The notes below the pieces were generated by a model. The model was not told the DNA's origin and searched no databases. It worked only from the letters and a program-made list of their open reading frames with translations. Both the position numbers and the translations under genes were made by a program. Shown in pieces: positions 17,881 to 26,256 of a stretch of DNA of 64,000 bases. Each line of letters starts with the position of its first letter. Position 1 is the first letter of the stretch. This stretch comes from Parapedobacter sp964498395 (GTDB taxonomy: Bacteria; Bacteroidota; Bacteroidia; Sphingobacteriales; Sphingobacteriaceae). Where the stretch lies: NCBI GenBank assembly GCA_964498395.1, contig CAZCHE010000005.1, positions 186,001 through 250,000 on the forward strand. Reading direction: 5' to 3'.

Positions 17881-18309
17881 ATGAAAAACATCCAGTATAC
17901 AAAACCACGGAGTTCACCATTGATGGCCGCTGAGCCGGCAGTAGTATATCAATCAGCTACCCGAGCGGATACGTATACTACTAAGCAGTTTGAGCTGCTT
18001 AATGAAAAGCTTCCCTTTACCCAGCAAGAGTGGGCTGATATACTGCATATTAGTGACCGTACCTTGCAGCGTTACCTCAAAGACACAAAGCCGTTCGAGG
18101 GGTTACATGCAGAGCACTTATATCAAATAGATGCCCTTGCCGAAGTGGGCCTATCGGTTTTCAACGATCGTGCGTCTTTTGAAGCTTGGCTTCGTGCGCC
18201 TAAGTCTATCCTAGGTAAGGAAATCTGCTTTGACGCATTGCGGTCATTTGGCGGGGTGCAGTTCATTGCCGAAGAGTTAGGGCGCATAGCATACGGTGTC
18301 TACAGTTAA
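17881..18309 (+). CDS. Xre/MbcA/ParS-family antitoxin of a RES-type toxin-antitoxin pair
   Basis: A 142-residue protein with a degenerate helix-turn-helix (FTQQEWADILHISDRTLQRY) and a C-terminal MbcA/ParS toxin-binding region (FDALRSFGGVQFIAEELGRI, then AYGVYS). This is the standard antitoxin of RES-domain toxins: it binds the toxin active site through its C-terminus and represses the operon. Upstream ATGs (17848, 17863) precede the predicted transcription start, so the start was set at 17881. The toxin gene follows 5 bases later. Confidence 0.88.
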   Translation: MKNIQYTKPRSSPLMAAEPAVVYQSATRADTYTTKQFELLNEKLPFTQQEWADILHISDRTLQRYLKDTKPFEGLHAEHLYQIDALAEVGLSVFNDRASFEAWLRAPKSILGKEICFDALRSFGGVQFIAEELGRIAYGVYS

Positions 18310-18314
18310 TCCGC

Positions 18315-18773
18315 ATGAGGGTTTACCGGCTAGCTAAGGAACAGTATATAACAGACGTGTCCGGGGTGGGGGCACAATTGTTTGGTGGCAGATGGAACCC
18401 GAAGGGCGTAGCCTGTTTGTATACCAGCGAGTACCTTTCGCTAGCATTACTGGAAAAATTTATACATGCGCAAGGCAAGGAAGACATGCGTGATTTAATG
18501 CTATTAGAAATAGAATTACCTGAAAATGAAGGGAAGATCTATCATACAGATTCCAAAAAATTAGAATGGGGGTGGGCGGATGATGTTGACTATTCTCAAT
18601 GGTTAGGGGAGCAAATTCTGGCGGAGCCATCCATTGTTGCATTTTCGGTTCCGTCGGTCATTGTACCATCGGAGCGAAACATCATCATCAATCCGCGGGC
18701 GGAAAACTTTGGTGAGATCAGGTTTTCCAAACCCAAGGCATTTTCCGTTGACAAGCGCCTGTTAGGCAGGTAA
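18315..18773 (+). CDS. RES-domain toxin (NAD+-degrading)
   Basis: A 152-residue RES protein. The conserved N-terminal Arg (MRVYRL), GGRWNPKGVACLYTSEYLSL and the later Glu in ALLEKF are present, as is the Ser-containing segment (AFSVPSVIVPSERNIIINP). Characterised members (MbcT, the Pseudomonas Res toxin) degrade NAD+ and halt growth; bound antitoxin blocks them. Full length and intact motifs suggest a working toxin. It is paired with the Xre antitoxin just upstream. Confidence 0.88.
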   Translation: MRVYRLAKEQYITDVSGVGAQLFGGRWNPKGVACLYTSEYLSLALLEKFIHAQGKEDMRDLMLLEIELPENEGKIYHTDSKKLEWGWADDVDYSQWLGEQILAEPSIVAFSVPSVIVPSERNIIINPRAENFGEIRFSKPKAFSVDKRLLGR

Positions 18774-18825
18774 TGGGTGCAAGAAAAATATGCTGTTTGC
18801 GGCGGCAAAAATCAAAAAAATGTAG

Positions 18826-18833
18826 TAGGTTTG
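18826..18833 (+). promoter_or_regulatory. -7 promoter element of pyrR-pyrB
   Basis: TAGGTTTG, an exact TAnnTTTG match 37 bases before pyrR. No good TTTG at the usual -33 distance. No PyrR-type anti-terminator or terminator structure is evident in the short leader. Confidence 0.5.
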
Positions 18834-18870
18834 TGGCCATATTCGTGCCCATATTGAAAGTCAGCTTCAG

Positions 18871-19422
18871 ATGAAACAATCCGTATTATTGGAAGGCCCA
18901 AAGTTTCAGATTACCATCCAACGGCTTTGTCACCAATTGATAGAGAGCCATGCCGACTTTTCCAATTCCGTCATGATAGGCATACAGCCCCGAGGCATCT
19001 ACCTCGGCCGTCGGATTGTGGAAGAGTTGAAGCAAATCCCGGCTTTGGGTGAGATTCCTTATGGTGAGCTGGACATCACGTTTTTCAGAGACGATTTCAG
19101 GAGAAAAGACAGTGGGCCACTCGTGCCCAGCAGCACCACTATCGATTTCATTGTTGAAGGTAAACAAGTGATCTTGATGGATGACGTGTTATGGACAGGG
19201 CGAACCATCCGCGCAGCCATGGACGCCATACAGGCTTTCGGCCGACCGGAGAAAATCGAGCTGCTGGTATTGGTGGATCGACGGTTTTCGCGGCAATTGC
19301 CCATTGAGCCCGACTATATCGGGATCCAAGTGGATTCCATCGACTCCCAAAAGGTTATCGTCAGTTGGAAAGAGGTGGATCAGCACGATCGTATCACACT
19401 GCTGACCGAAGAAGACAGTTAG
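18871..19422 (+). CDS. pyrR: PyrR: uracil phosphoribosyltransferase / pyrimidine operon regulator
   Basis: A 183-residue type I phosphoribosyltransferase. The PRPP-binding motif VILMDDVLWTGRTIRAAMDA lies near residues 97-116, and IGIQPRGIYLGRRI contacts substrate. In Gram-positive bacteria PyrR binds mRNA to attenuate pyr operons. Here it sits directly before pyrB with a 34-base gap, but no attenuator is visible in the leader, so its UPRT activity or another regulatory mode may matter more. Its PRPP comes from Prs (8.3 kb). Confidence 0.92.
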   Translation: MKQSVLLEGPKFQITIQRLCHQLIESHADFSNSVMIGIQPRGIYLGRRIVEELKQIPALGEIPYGELDITFFRDDFRRKDSGPLVPSSTTIDFIVEGKQVILMDDVLWTGRTIRAAMDAIQAFGRPEKIELLVLVDRRFSRQLPIEPDYIGIQVDSIDSQKVIVSWKEVDQHDRITLLTEEDS

Positions 19423-19456
19423 TATCGCCGTTTTGGCATGGCATTTTAAAGTAGAA

Positions 19457-20395
19457 ATGACAACATCAACAAGGCAAATCAGTACCCGGCACCTTTTAGG
19501 TATCAAGGATCTCAATGAGCTAGATATCCAGCTTATTTTCGAGACAGCCGATAATTTCAAGGATGTGCTTAACCGTCCGATCAAGAAAGTGCCCTCGCTT
19601 CGGGACATTACGATAGCCAATGTCTTTTTCGAAAACTCTACGCGTACCCGGCTATCATTCGAATTGGCCGAAAAGCGGTTATCGGCAGATACCATCAATT
19701 TTGCGGCCTCTTCGTCGTCGGTCAGCAAGGGTGAAACACTCATCGATACGGTAAACAACATCCTGGCGATGAAAGTGGACATGATCGTGATGCGCCATCC
19801 CTATCCAGGTGCGGGTGTTTTCCTGAGCAAACATGTTGATGCACAAATTGTAAATGCTGGAGATGGCGCCCATGAGCATCCCACCCAGGCGTTGCTTGAC
19901 GCCTTTTCCATCCGCGAACGTTATGGCGACGTAAGTGGTAAAAAGGTAGCCATCATCGGGGATATCTTGCATTCCCGGGTAGCCTTGTCCAATATCTTAT
20001 GCCTGCGTAAGCTAGGGGCGGAGGTGATGGTGTGCGGGCCTACTACGCTGATACCTAAATACATCACCTCATTGGGGGTGAAAGTCGAGCATGACTTAGT
20101 GCGCGCGTTGAAATGGTGTGATGTGGCCAATATGCTCCGTATCCAGTTAGAGCGGCAGGATATTGCCTATTTCCCATCCTTGAGGGAGTATTCTATGCTG
20201 TATGGATTAAACAAGCAATTGCTCGATTCGCTTGACAAGGAGATTACCATCATGCATCCGGGCCCCATAAACCGAGGCGTGGAAATCACAAGCGACGTGG
20301 CAGATAGCCAGCACGCCATCATTCTTGACCAGGTGGAAAACGGTGTGGCCATTCGCATGGCAGTACTTTATCTGTTGGCCGGCAAGCGTGGGTAA
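19457..20395 (+). CDS. pyrB: Aspartate carbamoyltransferase catalytic subunit
   Basis: Forms carbamoyl aspartate, the committed pyrimidine step. The 312-residue protein shows the carbamoyl-phosphate motif FFENSTRTRLSFE (near 50-62), the 80s-type loop SSSSVSKGETL, and HPTQALLDAF and HPGPINRGVEI segments. The frame extends to an ATG at 19433, but the ATG at 19457 (MTTSTRQISTRHLLGIKDL) gives the usual family start. There is no pyrI regulatory subunit next to it. It is probably cotranscribed with pyrR. Confidence 0.95.
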   Translation: MTTSTRQISTRHLLGIKDLNELDIQLIFETADNFKDVLNRPIKKVPSLRDITIANVFFENSTRTRLSFELAEKRLSADTINFAASSSSVSKGETLIDTVNNILAMKVDMIVMRHPYPGAGVFLSKHVDAQIVNAGDGAHEHPTQALLDAFSIRERYGDVSGKKVAIIGDILHSRVALSNILCLRKLGAEVMVCGPTTLIPKYITSLGVKVEHDLVRALKWCDVANMLRIQLERQDIAYFPSLREYSMLYGLNKQLLDSLDKEITIMHPGPINRGVEITSDVADSQHAIILDQVENGVAIRMAVLYLLAGKRG

Positions 20396-20663
20396 ATTGG
20401 CCTAAACGTTTCGGTTGATTTAACGGTAAGGTGTTTTTTCGGGGAGGCTATTTCACTTGCCATCCGGTGTTATCAACATATGTGGACAACTTTTGAGGAA
20501 AACTTCTGACTTTCGCGTTAACTTAGCAAGTTAGATTGGGTGCCTTGTATTTTGTGGCCCCAACTTTGCATGGAAAAAAGGGAGCCCGTACTACGGTGGC
20601 ATGGACACGAGTGGTGGGAATATAGGATATAAATGCCGTACAAAAACAGATTAATTTGACAGT
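20396..20663. other. Gene-free region upstream of the TPR/envelope cluster
   Basis: 268 bases without an open frame. It holds TTATCAACA (20470-20478) and TGTGGACAA (20481-20489), each one base from the DnaA box in opposite orientation, and a dyad TAACTT-AGC-AAGTTA (20519-20533). The promoter of the downstream cluster must lie here; TATTTTG near 20549 is a weak candidate. Confidence 0.4.
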
Positions 20664-23600
20664 ATGCTTAATAGAATTTACCGGATAGGTGTTGCAGTCG
20701 GTTTGCTGGTATCTACTGCCTATGCACAGCAGAGTGCGTGGCAGGAAGTCAACCAGACCTATAAAACCGGCATGGAATTGTACGAAAAGGGGAAATATGC
20801 GTCTGCCTCGAAACATTTAGACAAAGTAGCGGACATACGGATCAATTCTACGCTGCAACAAGACGAGCATGTGGAGCTGTCGTTGCTGAAGGAAAATGCC
20901 CGGTTTTACCAAGCGATTTGTGCGTTGGAATTGGGTGAATCGGATGCCGAACAGCGCTTTCTTCGCTATATCAAGGATTATCCGGCCAGCGCAAATGCCA
21001 AGGCCGCGTATTTTCAGGTCGGCCGGTCATATTTTGCGCAGAAAGATTACCTGAAAACCCTCGAATGGTTCAATAAATTGGATAGTAGGAACCTTGCGGG
21101 GCGTGAGAATACCGAATTCCGCTACAAGCAAGCCTATTCGTTGTTCATGACGGACGATTATGCCGGTGCTAAACCATTGTTCGGACAATTGAAAGACGAA
21201 CGAGGTATGTATGCCGAAGCTTCTATCTATTATTACGCATACTTGTGTTACCTGGATGGCGAATTTAAAACCGCGCTGCAAGCGTTCGAACGGTTGAAAG
21301 GATCGAAGACCTACGAAAGTACATACCCATATTATATTTCAGCGCTGTATTACTTAGATGGCCGGTATGATGACGTACTGGCCTATGCACTCCCCATTTT
21401 GGAAACCACCCGCCAAGAGCATGAAACAGACATGTTCCGTATCCTAGGGGCGACGTATTTTGCCAAAAATGATTTCGAGAACGCGAAGAAATATTACGAT
21501 AAATTTCAGGCGGGAGACCAAGCAGGCACGCAAGTGAATCAGGATAGTTACCAGATCGGTTATATCGCGTATAAGAACGATGATTACGAAACGGCTATCA
21601 CTGAGTTGGAGAAAATGGATCATCAGGATGCTTATTTCCAGAGTGCCATGATTGCGCTTGGCGATGCGTTCTTGAAAACGGGAAACAAGCAAAGTGCCCG
21701 TAATGCCTTTTTCAGGGCATCAAAATTAGATTTCGATCCGGCGTTGAAAGAAGAGGGATTGTACAATTACGCTAAGCTCTCGTATGAACTGGAATTCCAC
21801 CAAGTAGCGTTGGAAGCGATTCAAGAGTACTTGAGTACCTATCCCAATTCCACGCGGCTAGAAGAAGCCAAGACCCTCCAAGCGGAGGCGCTGTTGGGTA
21901 CGAGTAATTACCGTGCAGCCGTTGATGTATTAGAGTCCATGAAAAACCGGAGCCCCGAGGCGAATGCAGCTTATCAGAAGGTGACGTATTACCGGGGGTT
22001 GGATTTTTACAACGAACGGGCGTTTGAAAACGGTATTTCGATGTTCATGCGGTCAGAGAGCCATCCGATAGATCCCGAAATCGCGGCTTTGGCAACGTAT
22101 TGGAAGGCTGAAGCGATGTATGAGGTACGGAAATATGGGGAAGCCGTGGATAACTTTTCCCGCTTTTTGCGAATGCCGGCCGCTCGGAACACCGACGTAT
22201 ATAGCTATGCCAACTATGCATTGGCGTATGCGGCATTCCGGAACAACAGTTTCAATACCTCTGCCAATTACTTTGAGCGTTTTCTTTCCACCGGCGGTGA
22301 CCGGATAGAAACCAACGTACGCAATGACGCCATCGCCCGCCTCGGTGATTCCTATTTCTCGATGCGAAATTACGGGCGAGCGATGCAGTATTATGACCGG
22401 CTGATCTCCAGCAAAGCACCCAGTCAGGATTATGCGCTGTTCCAGCGGGGTATCATCCAAGGTCTCCAGGGAAACAACGACGCCAAGTTGGCCACACTGC
22501 GCGGAGTCATCGAGCAGTTTCCGAATTCGAATTATGCGGATGACGTGGCTTTCGAGATTCCCTACACCTTTTTTACGATGGGTGACTATGAAACGGCTAT
22601 CGAAGGGTTGCAAGCGATGATTGAAAAATATCCCCGCAGTAGCTATGCCCCTCGAGCCTTGATGACCATTGGCCTCGTCCAATACAACAAAGATGACACG
22701 GAAGCAGCTATGGCTACGTTTAGGAAAGTCGTAGAGGAGCATGCCACGACAGATGAAGCGAGGCAAGCACTCCGTTCGATCGAAAATATCTACTTGGATC
22801 GGGGGGATGCATCAGGTTACATCAATTATGCCACCAGCACGAATCTTGGCGATTTATCTTCTGCGGAGCAAGACAACCTTGCTTTTCAAGCGGCGCACAC
22901 CCTGTTTGCGCGGGGAGAATACGGTCCAGCGGTAGAAGCGATCAATGCTTATTTCGATAAATTCCCCAAGCCTATACAGGAAAAGCATGCCCGTTACATT
23001 CGTGGGGTAAGCTTATATCGCACGGGTCGGCCTAAAGAGGCATTGCATGACCTGAACATCATCTTGAACGATTGGACGAGCCAGTATACAGAAAACACGT
23101 TGCTTACCGCGGCGGAGCTTTACCTGAGTTTGGAACAGTATAATGAAGCCATCGTGCACCTGAAGAAGTTAGAGCTCACCTCGGAATACAAAGAGAACTA
23201 TGGATATGCGGTCAACAACCTGATGGTTTGCTACTATGAGATCGGCGATATGGAGCAGGTGATGAAATACGCCAAATTAGTAAAGGGTTATGATCGGTCG
23301 TCTGAAGAAGATATCGCGAAGGCGCATTTGTTTACGGCTCGAGCACAACTCAGGCAGGGAGATGTAGCTCCTGCGACAAAGGAACTGAACTTGGCCGCAC
23401 TGAAAAGCCAGACGGTGGTGGGCGCCGAGGCGCGTTATCGGGTTGGACAATTGCAATATGAGGCCAAGGAATACGACAAGGCGATGGAAAGTGCTTTTGA
23501 TGTCATCAATAACATGGGATCCCACGATTATTGGGTGGCCAAAAGTTTTATCCTACTTGCCGATGTTTACGCGGCGGAGGGTGACGATTTCCAAGCCAAA

Positions 23601-23699
23601 AGTACCTTGGAAAGTGTGATTGAGAACTATGATGGAGAGGATGATGTGATTCCTTCAGCGAAGGAACGTTTGGAAAAACTCAGGAATACGGGCGAATAA
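20664..23699 (+). CDS. Large periplasmic TPR protein (gene A of the envelope cluster)
   Basis: A 1011-residue exported protein: signal peptide MLNRIYRIGVAVGLLVSTA, then YAQQ, followed by tetratricopeptide-type helical repeats to the end. Examples are GMELYEKGKYASASKHLDKV, YFAKNDFENAKKYYDKF and FFTMGDYETAIEGLQAMIEK. It has no enzymatic motif. Such all-TPR proteins act as scaffolds in the periplasm. Its stop codon overlaps the next start (TAATG), so translation is coupled. Residues from about 265 on are repeated, at high similarity, in the next gene. Co-direction with an outer-membrane barrel, SPOR, ExbB/ExbD and TonB genes suggests part of an energised envelope complex. Confidence 0.85.
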   Translation: MLNRIYRIGVAVGLLVSTAYAQQSAWQEVNQTYKTGMELYEKGKYASASKHLDKVADIRINSTLQQDEHVELSLLKENARFYQAICALELGESDAEQRFLRYIKDYPASANAKAAYFQVGRSYFAQKDYLKTLEWFNKLDSRNLAGRENTEFRYKQAYSLFMTDDYAGAKPLFGQLKDERGMYAEASIYYYAYLCYLDGEFKTALQAFERLKGSKTYESTYPYYISALYYLDGRYDDVLAYALPILETTRQEHETDMFRILGATYFAKNDFENAKKYYDKFQAGDQAGTQVNQDSYQIGYIAYKNDDYETAITELEKMDHQDAYFQSAMIALGDAFLKTGNKQSARNAFFRASKLDFDPALKEEGLYNYAKLSYELEFHQVALEAIQEYLSTYPNSTRLEEAKTLQAEALLGTSNYRAAVDVLESMKNRSPEANAAYQKVTYYRGLDFYNERAFENGISMFMRSESHPIDPEIAALATYWKAEAMYEVRKYGEAVDNFSRFLRMPAARNTDVYSYANYALAYAAFRNNSFNTSANYFERFLSTGGDRIETNVRNDAIARLGDSYFSMRNYGRAMQYYDRLISSKAPSQDYALFQRGIIQGLQGNNDAKLATLRGVIEQFPNSNYADDVAFEIPYTFFTMGDYETAIEGLQAMIEKYPRSSYAPRALMTIGLVQYNKDDTEAAMATFRKVVEEHATTDEARQALRSIENIYLDRGDASGYINYATSTNLGDLSSAEQDNLAFQAAHTLFARGEYGPAVEAINAYFDKFPKPIQEKHARYIRGVSLYRTGRPKEALHDLNIILNDWTSQYTENTLLTAAELYLSLEQYNEAIVHLKKLELTSEYKENYGYAVNNLMVCYYEIGDMEQVMKYAKLVKGYDRSSEEDIAKAHLFTARAQLRQGDVAPATKELNLAALKSQTVVGAEARYRVGQLQYEAKEYDKAMESAFDVINNMGSHDYWVAKSFILLADVYAAEGDDFQAKSTLESVIENYDGEDDVIPSAKERLEKLRNTGE

Positions 23700-26254
23700 T
23701 GATATTGAACGGAAGGATCGGCTATAGACATCTGAAACACCTGCTTACCGGGTTTTTTTCGGCGGTGCTGGTTATGGGTTATGCGCAGGAAAAGGAGGAA
23801 CAGCAGGAGGAGGAGCTGCAACCAACTGAGCGATGGGACGAAAGGCAACCTACGCTCAGTGATTCCATCGATGTCGTACGCGACTACCGGCCTATGCTGG
23901 CGGATGCCGTGAAGATTCGCCGAAGCCCGGATATGGGTATCGAACGGGAAGCAATTGGGATGGAGCTGCGCCGGATCGCTGCCGCTACTTATTTTGAGAA
24001 GAACGAATTCAAACAACCCTATTACGGCAAATTGCTAGAGCGGCATCAGGACGCCGCTCCCAGCAATATAGATAATTACCGGATTGGCTTCTTGGCCTAC
24101 CAAGCAGGCGAATACAAAAGAGCGACCACCATTTTGGAGAAGTTGGCGACGTCGGATGCCTTTTATCAGGCCTCGATGATTGCGTTAGGCCATATTTCGC
24201 TGAAAACTGGCGATAAGCAACGTGCGCGGAGTGCATTTATCAAAGCATCCGAACTGGATTTCGACCAGGCTTTGAAAGCGGATGGGCTGTTTAACTATGC
24301 CAAAATCTTATATGAATTGGACTCCCCCGAGGTTGCCTTGGAAATCGCCCGGGAATATGTCGAGCAGGAATTTGCCGATACCGACCCTGATGTAGGAAAA
24401 ACAGAGACTCCGGAAACACTATTAGCCGAAGTCTTGTGGGGCACGAGCAATTTTCATGCGGGGGTAAATATGCTGGAATCATTCCCCAACAGGGATAGGG
24501 AAGCGGATAAGACCTATCAAAAGGTGACGTATTACCGTGGATTGGAGTTTTATAACGAGCGGGCTTTTGAAAATGGCATATCCATGTTCATGCGTTCGGA
24601 AAAATTCCCGATAGACCCCGAAATGGAGGCATTGGCTACGTACTGGAAAGCGGAGGCGATGTATGAGGTGCGCAAATACGGGGAGGCGGTGGAAAACTTT
24701 TCCCGTTTCCTCCGGTTGCCCGCTGCGCGAAATACCGATGTATACAGTTATGCGAACTATGCGCTGGCCTATGCGGCATTCCGGAGCAACAGCTTTGGCC
24801 TAGCCGCCGATCATTTTGAACGTTTTCTGTCTACTGATGACGGTTCAATGGACGAAAATATTCGCAATGACGTTATCGCACGTCTGGGCGACTCCTATTT
24901 GTCCATACGCAGTTATGACACGGCTAACCATTACTATGACCGGCTGATCAACAGCGAAGCGCCCAATCAGGACTATGCGTTGTTCCAACGCGGCATTCTC
25001 CAAGGATTGCAGGGTGACAATGAAACCAAGCTGAGTACATTGCTGTCGGTCATCGAGCAATTCCCCAACTCAAACTATGCCGATGACGTGGCGTTTGAAA
25101 TCCCGTATACCTATTTCACGATGGGAGACTACGATACGGCCATCGAGGGGCTGCAACGGATGATCAAACAGTACCCACGCAGCAGTTATGCACCCCGTGC
25201 CCTGATGACCATTGGCCTTGTTCAATACAATAAAGACGATACCGAAGCGGCCATGGCTACTTTCAGGAAAGTGGCGGAAGAACATTCCACTACAGACGAG
25301 GCACGGCAGGCATTGCGTTCCATTGAAAACATCTACCTGGATAGGGGCGATGCATCCGGTTACATCGACTATGCGACCAGTACCAATATCGGAGACCTGA
25401 CCGTTGCTGAACAAGACAACTTGGTTTTCCAAGCCGCACATACCCTGTTTGTACGCGGTGAATACGGCCCGGCAGTGGAAACCATCAATGCTTATTTCGA
25501 CAAGTTCCCCAAACCTATACAAGAAAAACACGCACGCTATATCAGAGGGGTAAGCCTGTACCGCACGGGGCAACCGAACGAGGCATTGCATGATCTGAAC
25601 ATCATCCTGAACGACTGGACGAGCCAATATACGGAGAACACCCTGCTGACGGCTGCGGAGCTGTACCTGAGTTTGGAACGGTACAACGAAGCCATCGTGC
25701 ACCTCAAAAAGCTGGAAATCACCTCGGAATACAAGGAGAACTACGGCTTCGCGGTGAGCAACCTGATGGTTTGCTATTTCGAGATTGGCGACTTGGAGCA
25801 GGTCGCTAAGTACGCTAAGTTGATCAAGGAGTACGACCGTTCGTCGGAGGAGGACATTGCCAAGGCGCACCTGTATACGGCACGGGCCCAGCTTAGGCAG
25901 GGGAATGTAGACCCAGGTATGAAGGAATTGAATCTGGCTGCGCTGAAAAGCCAAACGGAAGTAGGTGCTGAAGCACGGTATCGGGTGGGGCAGCTTCAGT
26001 ATGAGGCCAAAGAATATGACAAGGCCCTGGAATCAGCTTTCGATGTCATCAACAACATGGGGTCATATGACTATTGGGTAGCCAGGAGCTTCATCCTGCT
26101 TGCAGATGCTTACGCGGGCAAAGGCGATGACTTCCAGGCCAAGAGCACATTGGAAAGTGTGATTGAGAACTACGGTGATAAGGATGATGTGATTCCCTCT
26201 GCGAAGGAACGTTTACAGAAATTGAATAAAATAGTAAGTAACAGGAATTTATAG
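23699..26254 (+). CDS. Chimeric TPR protein: N-terminus of gene C joined to TPR body of gene A (gene B)
   Basis: 851 residues. The first about 80 residues (export signal ending MGYAQ, then acidic linker, then SIDVVRDYRP and DAVKIRRSPDM) match the N-terminus of the following barrel gene. From about residue 95 (ATYFEKNEF) to the end it matches gene A from ATYFAKNDF (about nt 21450) onward, with near-identical blocks such as KVTYYRGL, YNERAFENGISMFMRSE, YPRSSYAPRALMTIGLVQYN and KPIQEKHARYIRGVSLYRTG. The copies differ at many silent sites, so the fusion is old and the protein has been kept under selection. It lacks the first about 260 residues of A. It overlaps A by one base and ends 2 bases before C. 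Confidence 0.85.
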   Translation: MILNGRIGYRHLKHLLTGFFSAVLVMGYAQEKEEQQEEELQPTERWDERQPTLSDSIDVVRDYRPMLADAVKIRRSPDMGIEREAIGMELRRIAAATYFEKNEFKQPYYGKLLERHQDAAPSNIDNYRIGFLAYQAGEYKRATTILEKLATSDAFYQASMIALGHISLKTGDKQRARSAFIKASELDFDQALKADGLFNYAKILYELDSPEVALEIAREYVEQEFADTDPDVGKTETPETLLAEVLWGTSNFHAGVNMLESFPNRDREADKTYQKVTYYRGLEFYNERAFENGISMFMRSEKFPIDPEMEALATYWKAEAMYEVRKYGEAVENFSRFLRLPAARNTDVYSYANYALAYAAFRSNSFGLAADHFERFLSTDDGSMDENIRNDVIARLGDSYLSIRSYDTANHYYDRLINSEAPNQDYALFQRGILQGLQGDNETKLSTLLSVIEQFPNSNYADDVAFEIPYTYFTMGDYDTAIEGLQRMIKQYPRSSYAPRALMTIGLVQYNKDDTEAAMATFRKVAEEHSTTDEARQALRSIENIYLDRGDASGYIDYATSTNIGDLTVAEQDNLVFQAAHTLFVRGEYGPAVETINAYFDKFPKPIQEKHARYIRGVSLYRTGQPNEALHDLNIILNDWTSQYTENTLLTAAELYLSLERYNEAIVHLKKLEITSEYKENYGFAVSNLMVCYFEIGDLEQVAKYAKLIKEYDRSSEEDIAKAHLYTARAQLRQGNVDPGMKELNLAALKSQTEVGAEARYRVGQLQYEAKEYDKALESAFDVINNMGSYDYWVARSFILLADAYAGKGDDFQAKSTLESVIENYGDKDDVIPSAKERLQKLNKIVSNRNL

Positions 26255-26256
26255 GT

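Noticed and set aside
12921..18773. Defence island from WYL regulator plus RES toxin
   Set aside because: The genes are separated by ordinary glycosyltransferase and propeller genes; no nuclease, helicase or reverse transcriptase is present.
20470..20489. Possible replication origin from DnaA-like boxes
   Set aside because: Only two imperfect boxes, no AT-rich unwinding region with box clusters, and no dnaA or dnaN nearby.
22053..22766. 237-codon frame on the minus strand inside the TPR gene
   Set aside because: It is fully antisense to a well-supported TPR protein, and a similar shadow (25070-25954) exists in the paralogue, as expected from shared codon patterns.
25070..25954. 294-codon frame on the minus strand inside the chimeric TPR gene
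   Set aside because: Shadow of the coding strand; no start region, no recognisable domain.
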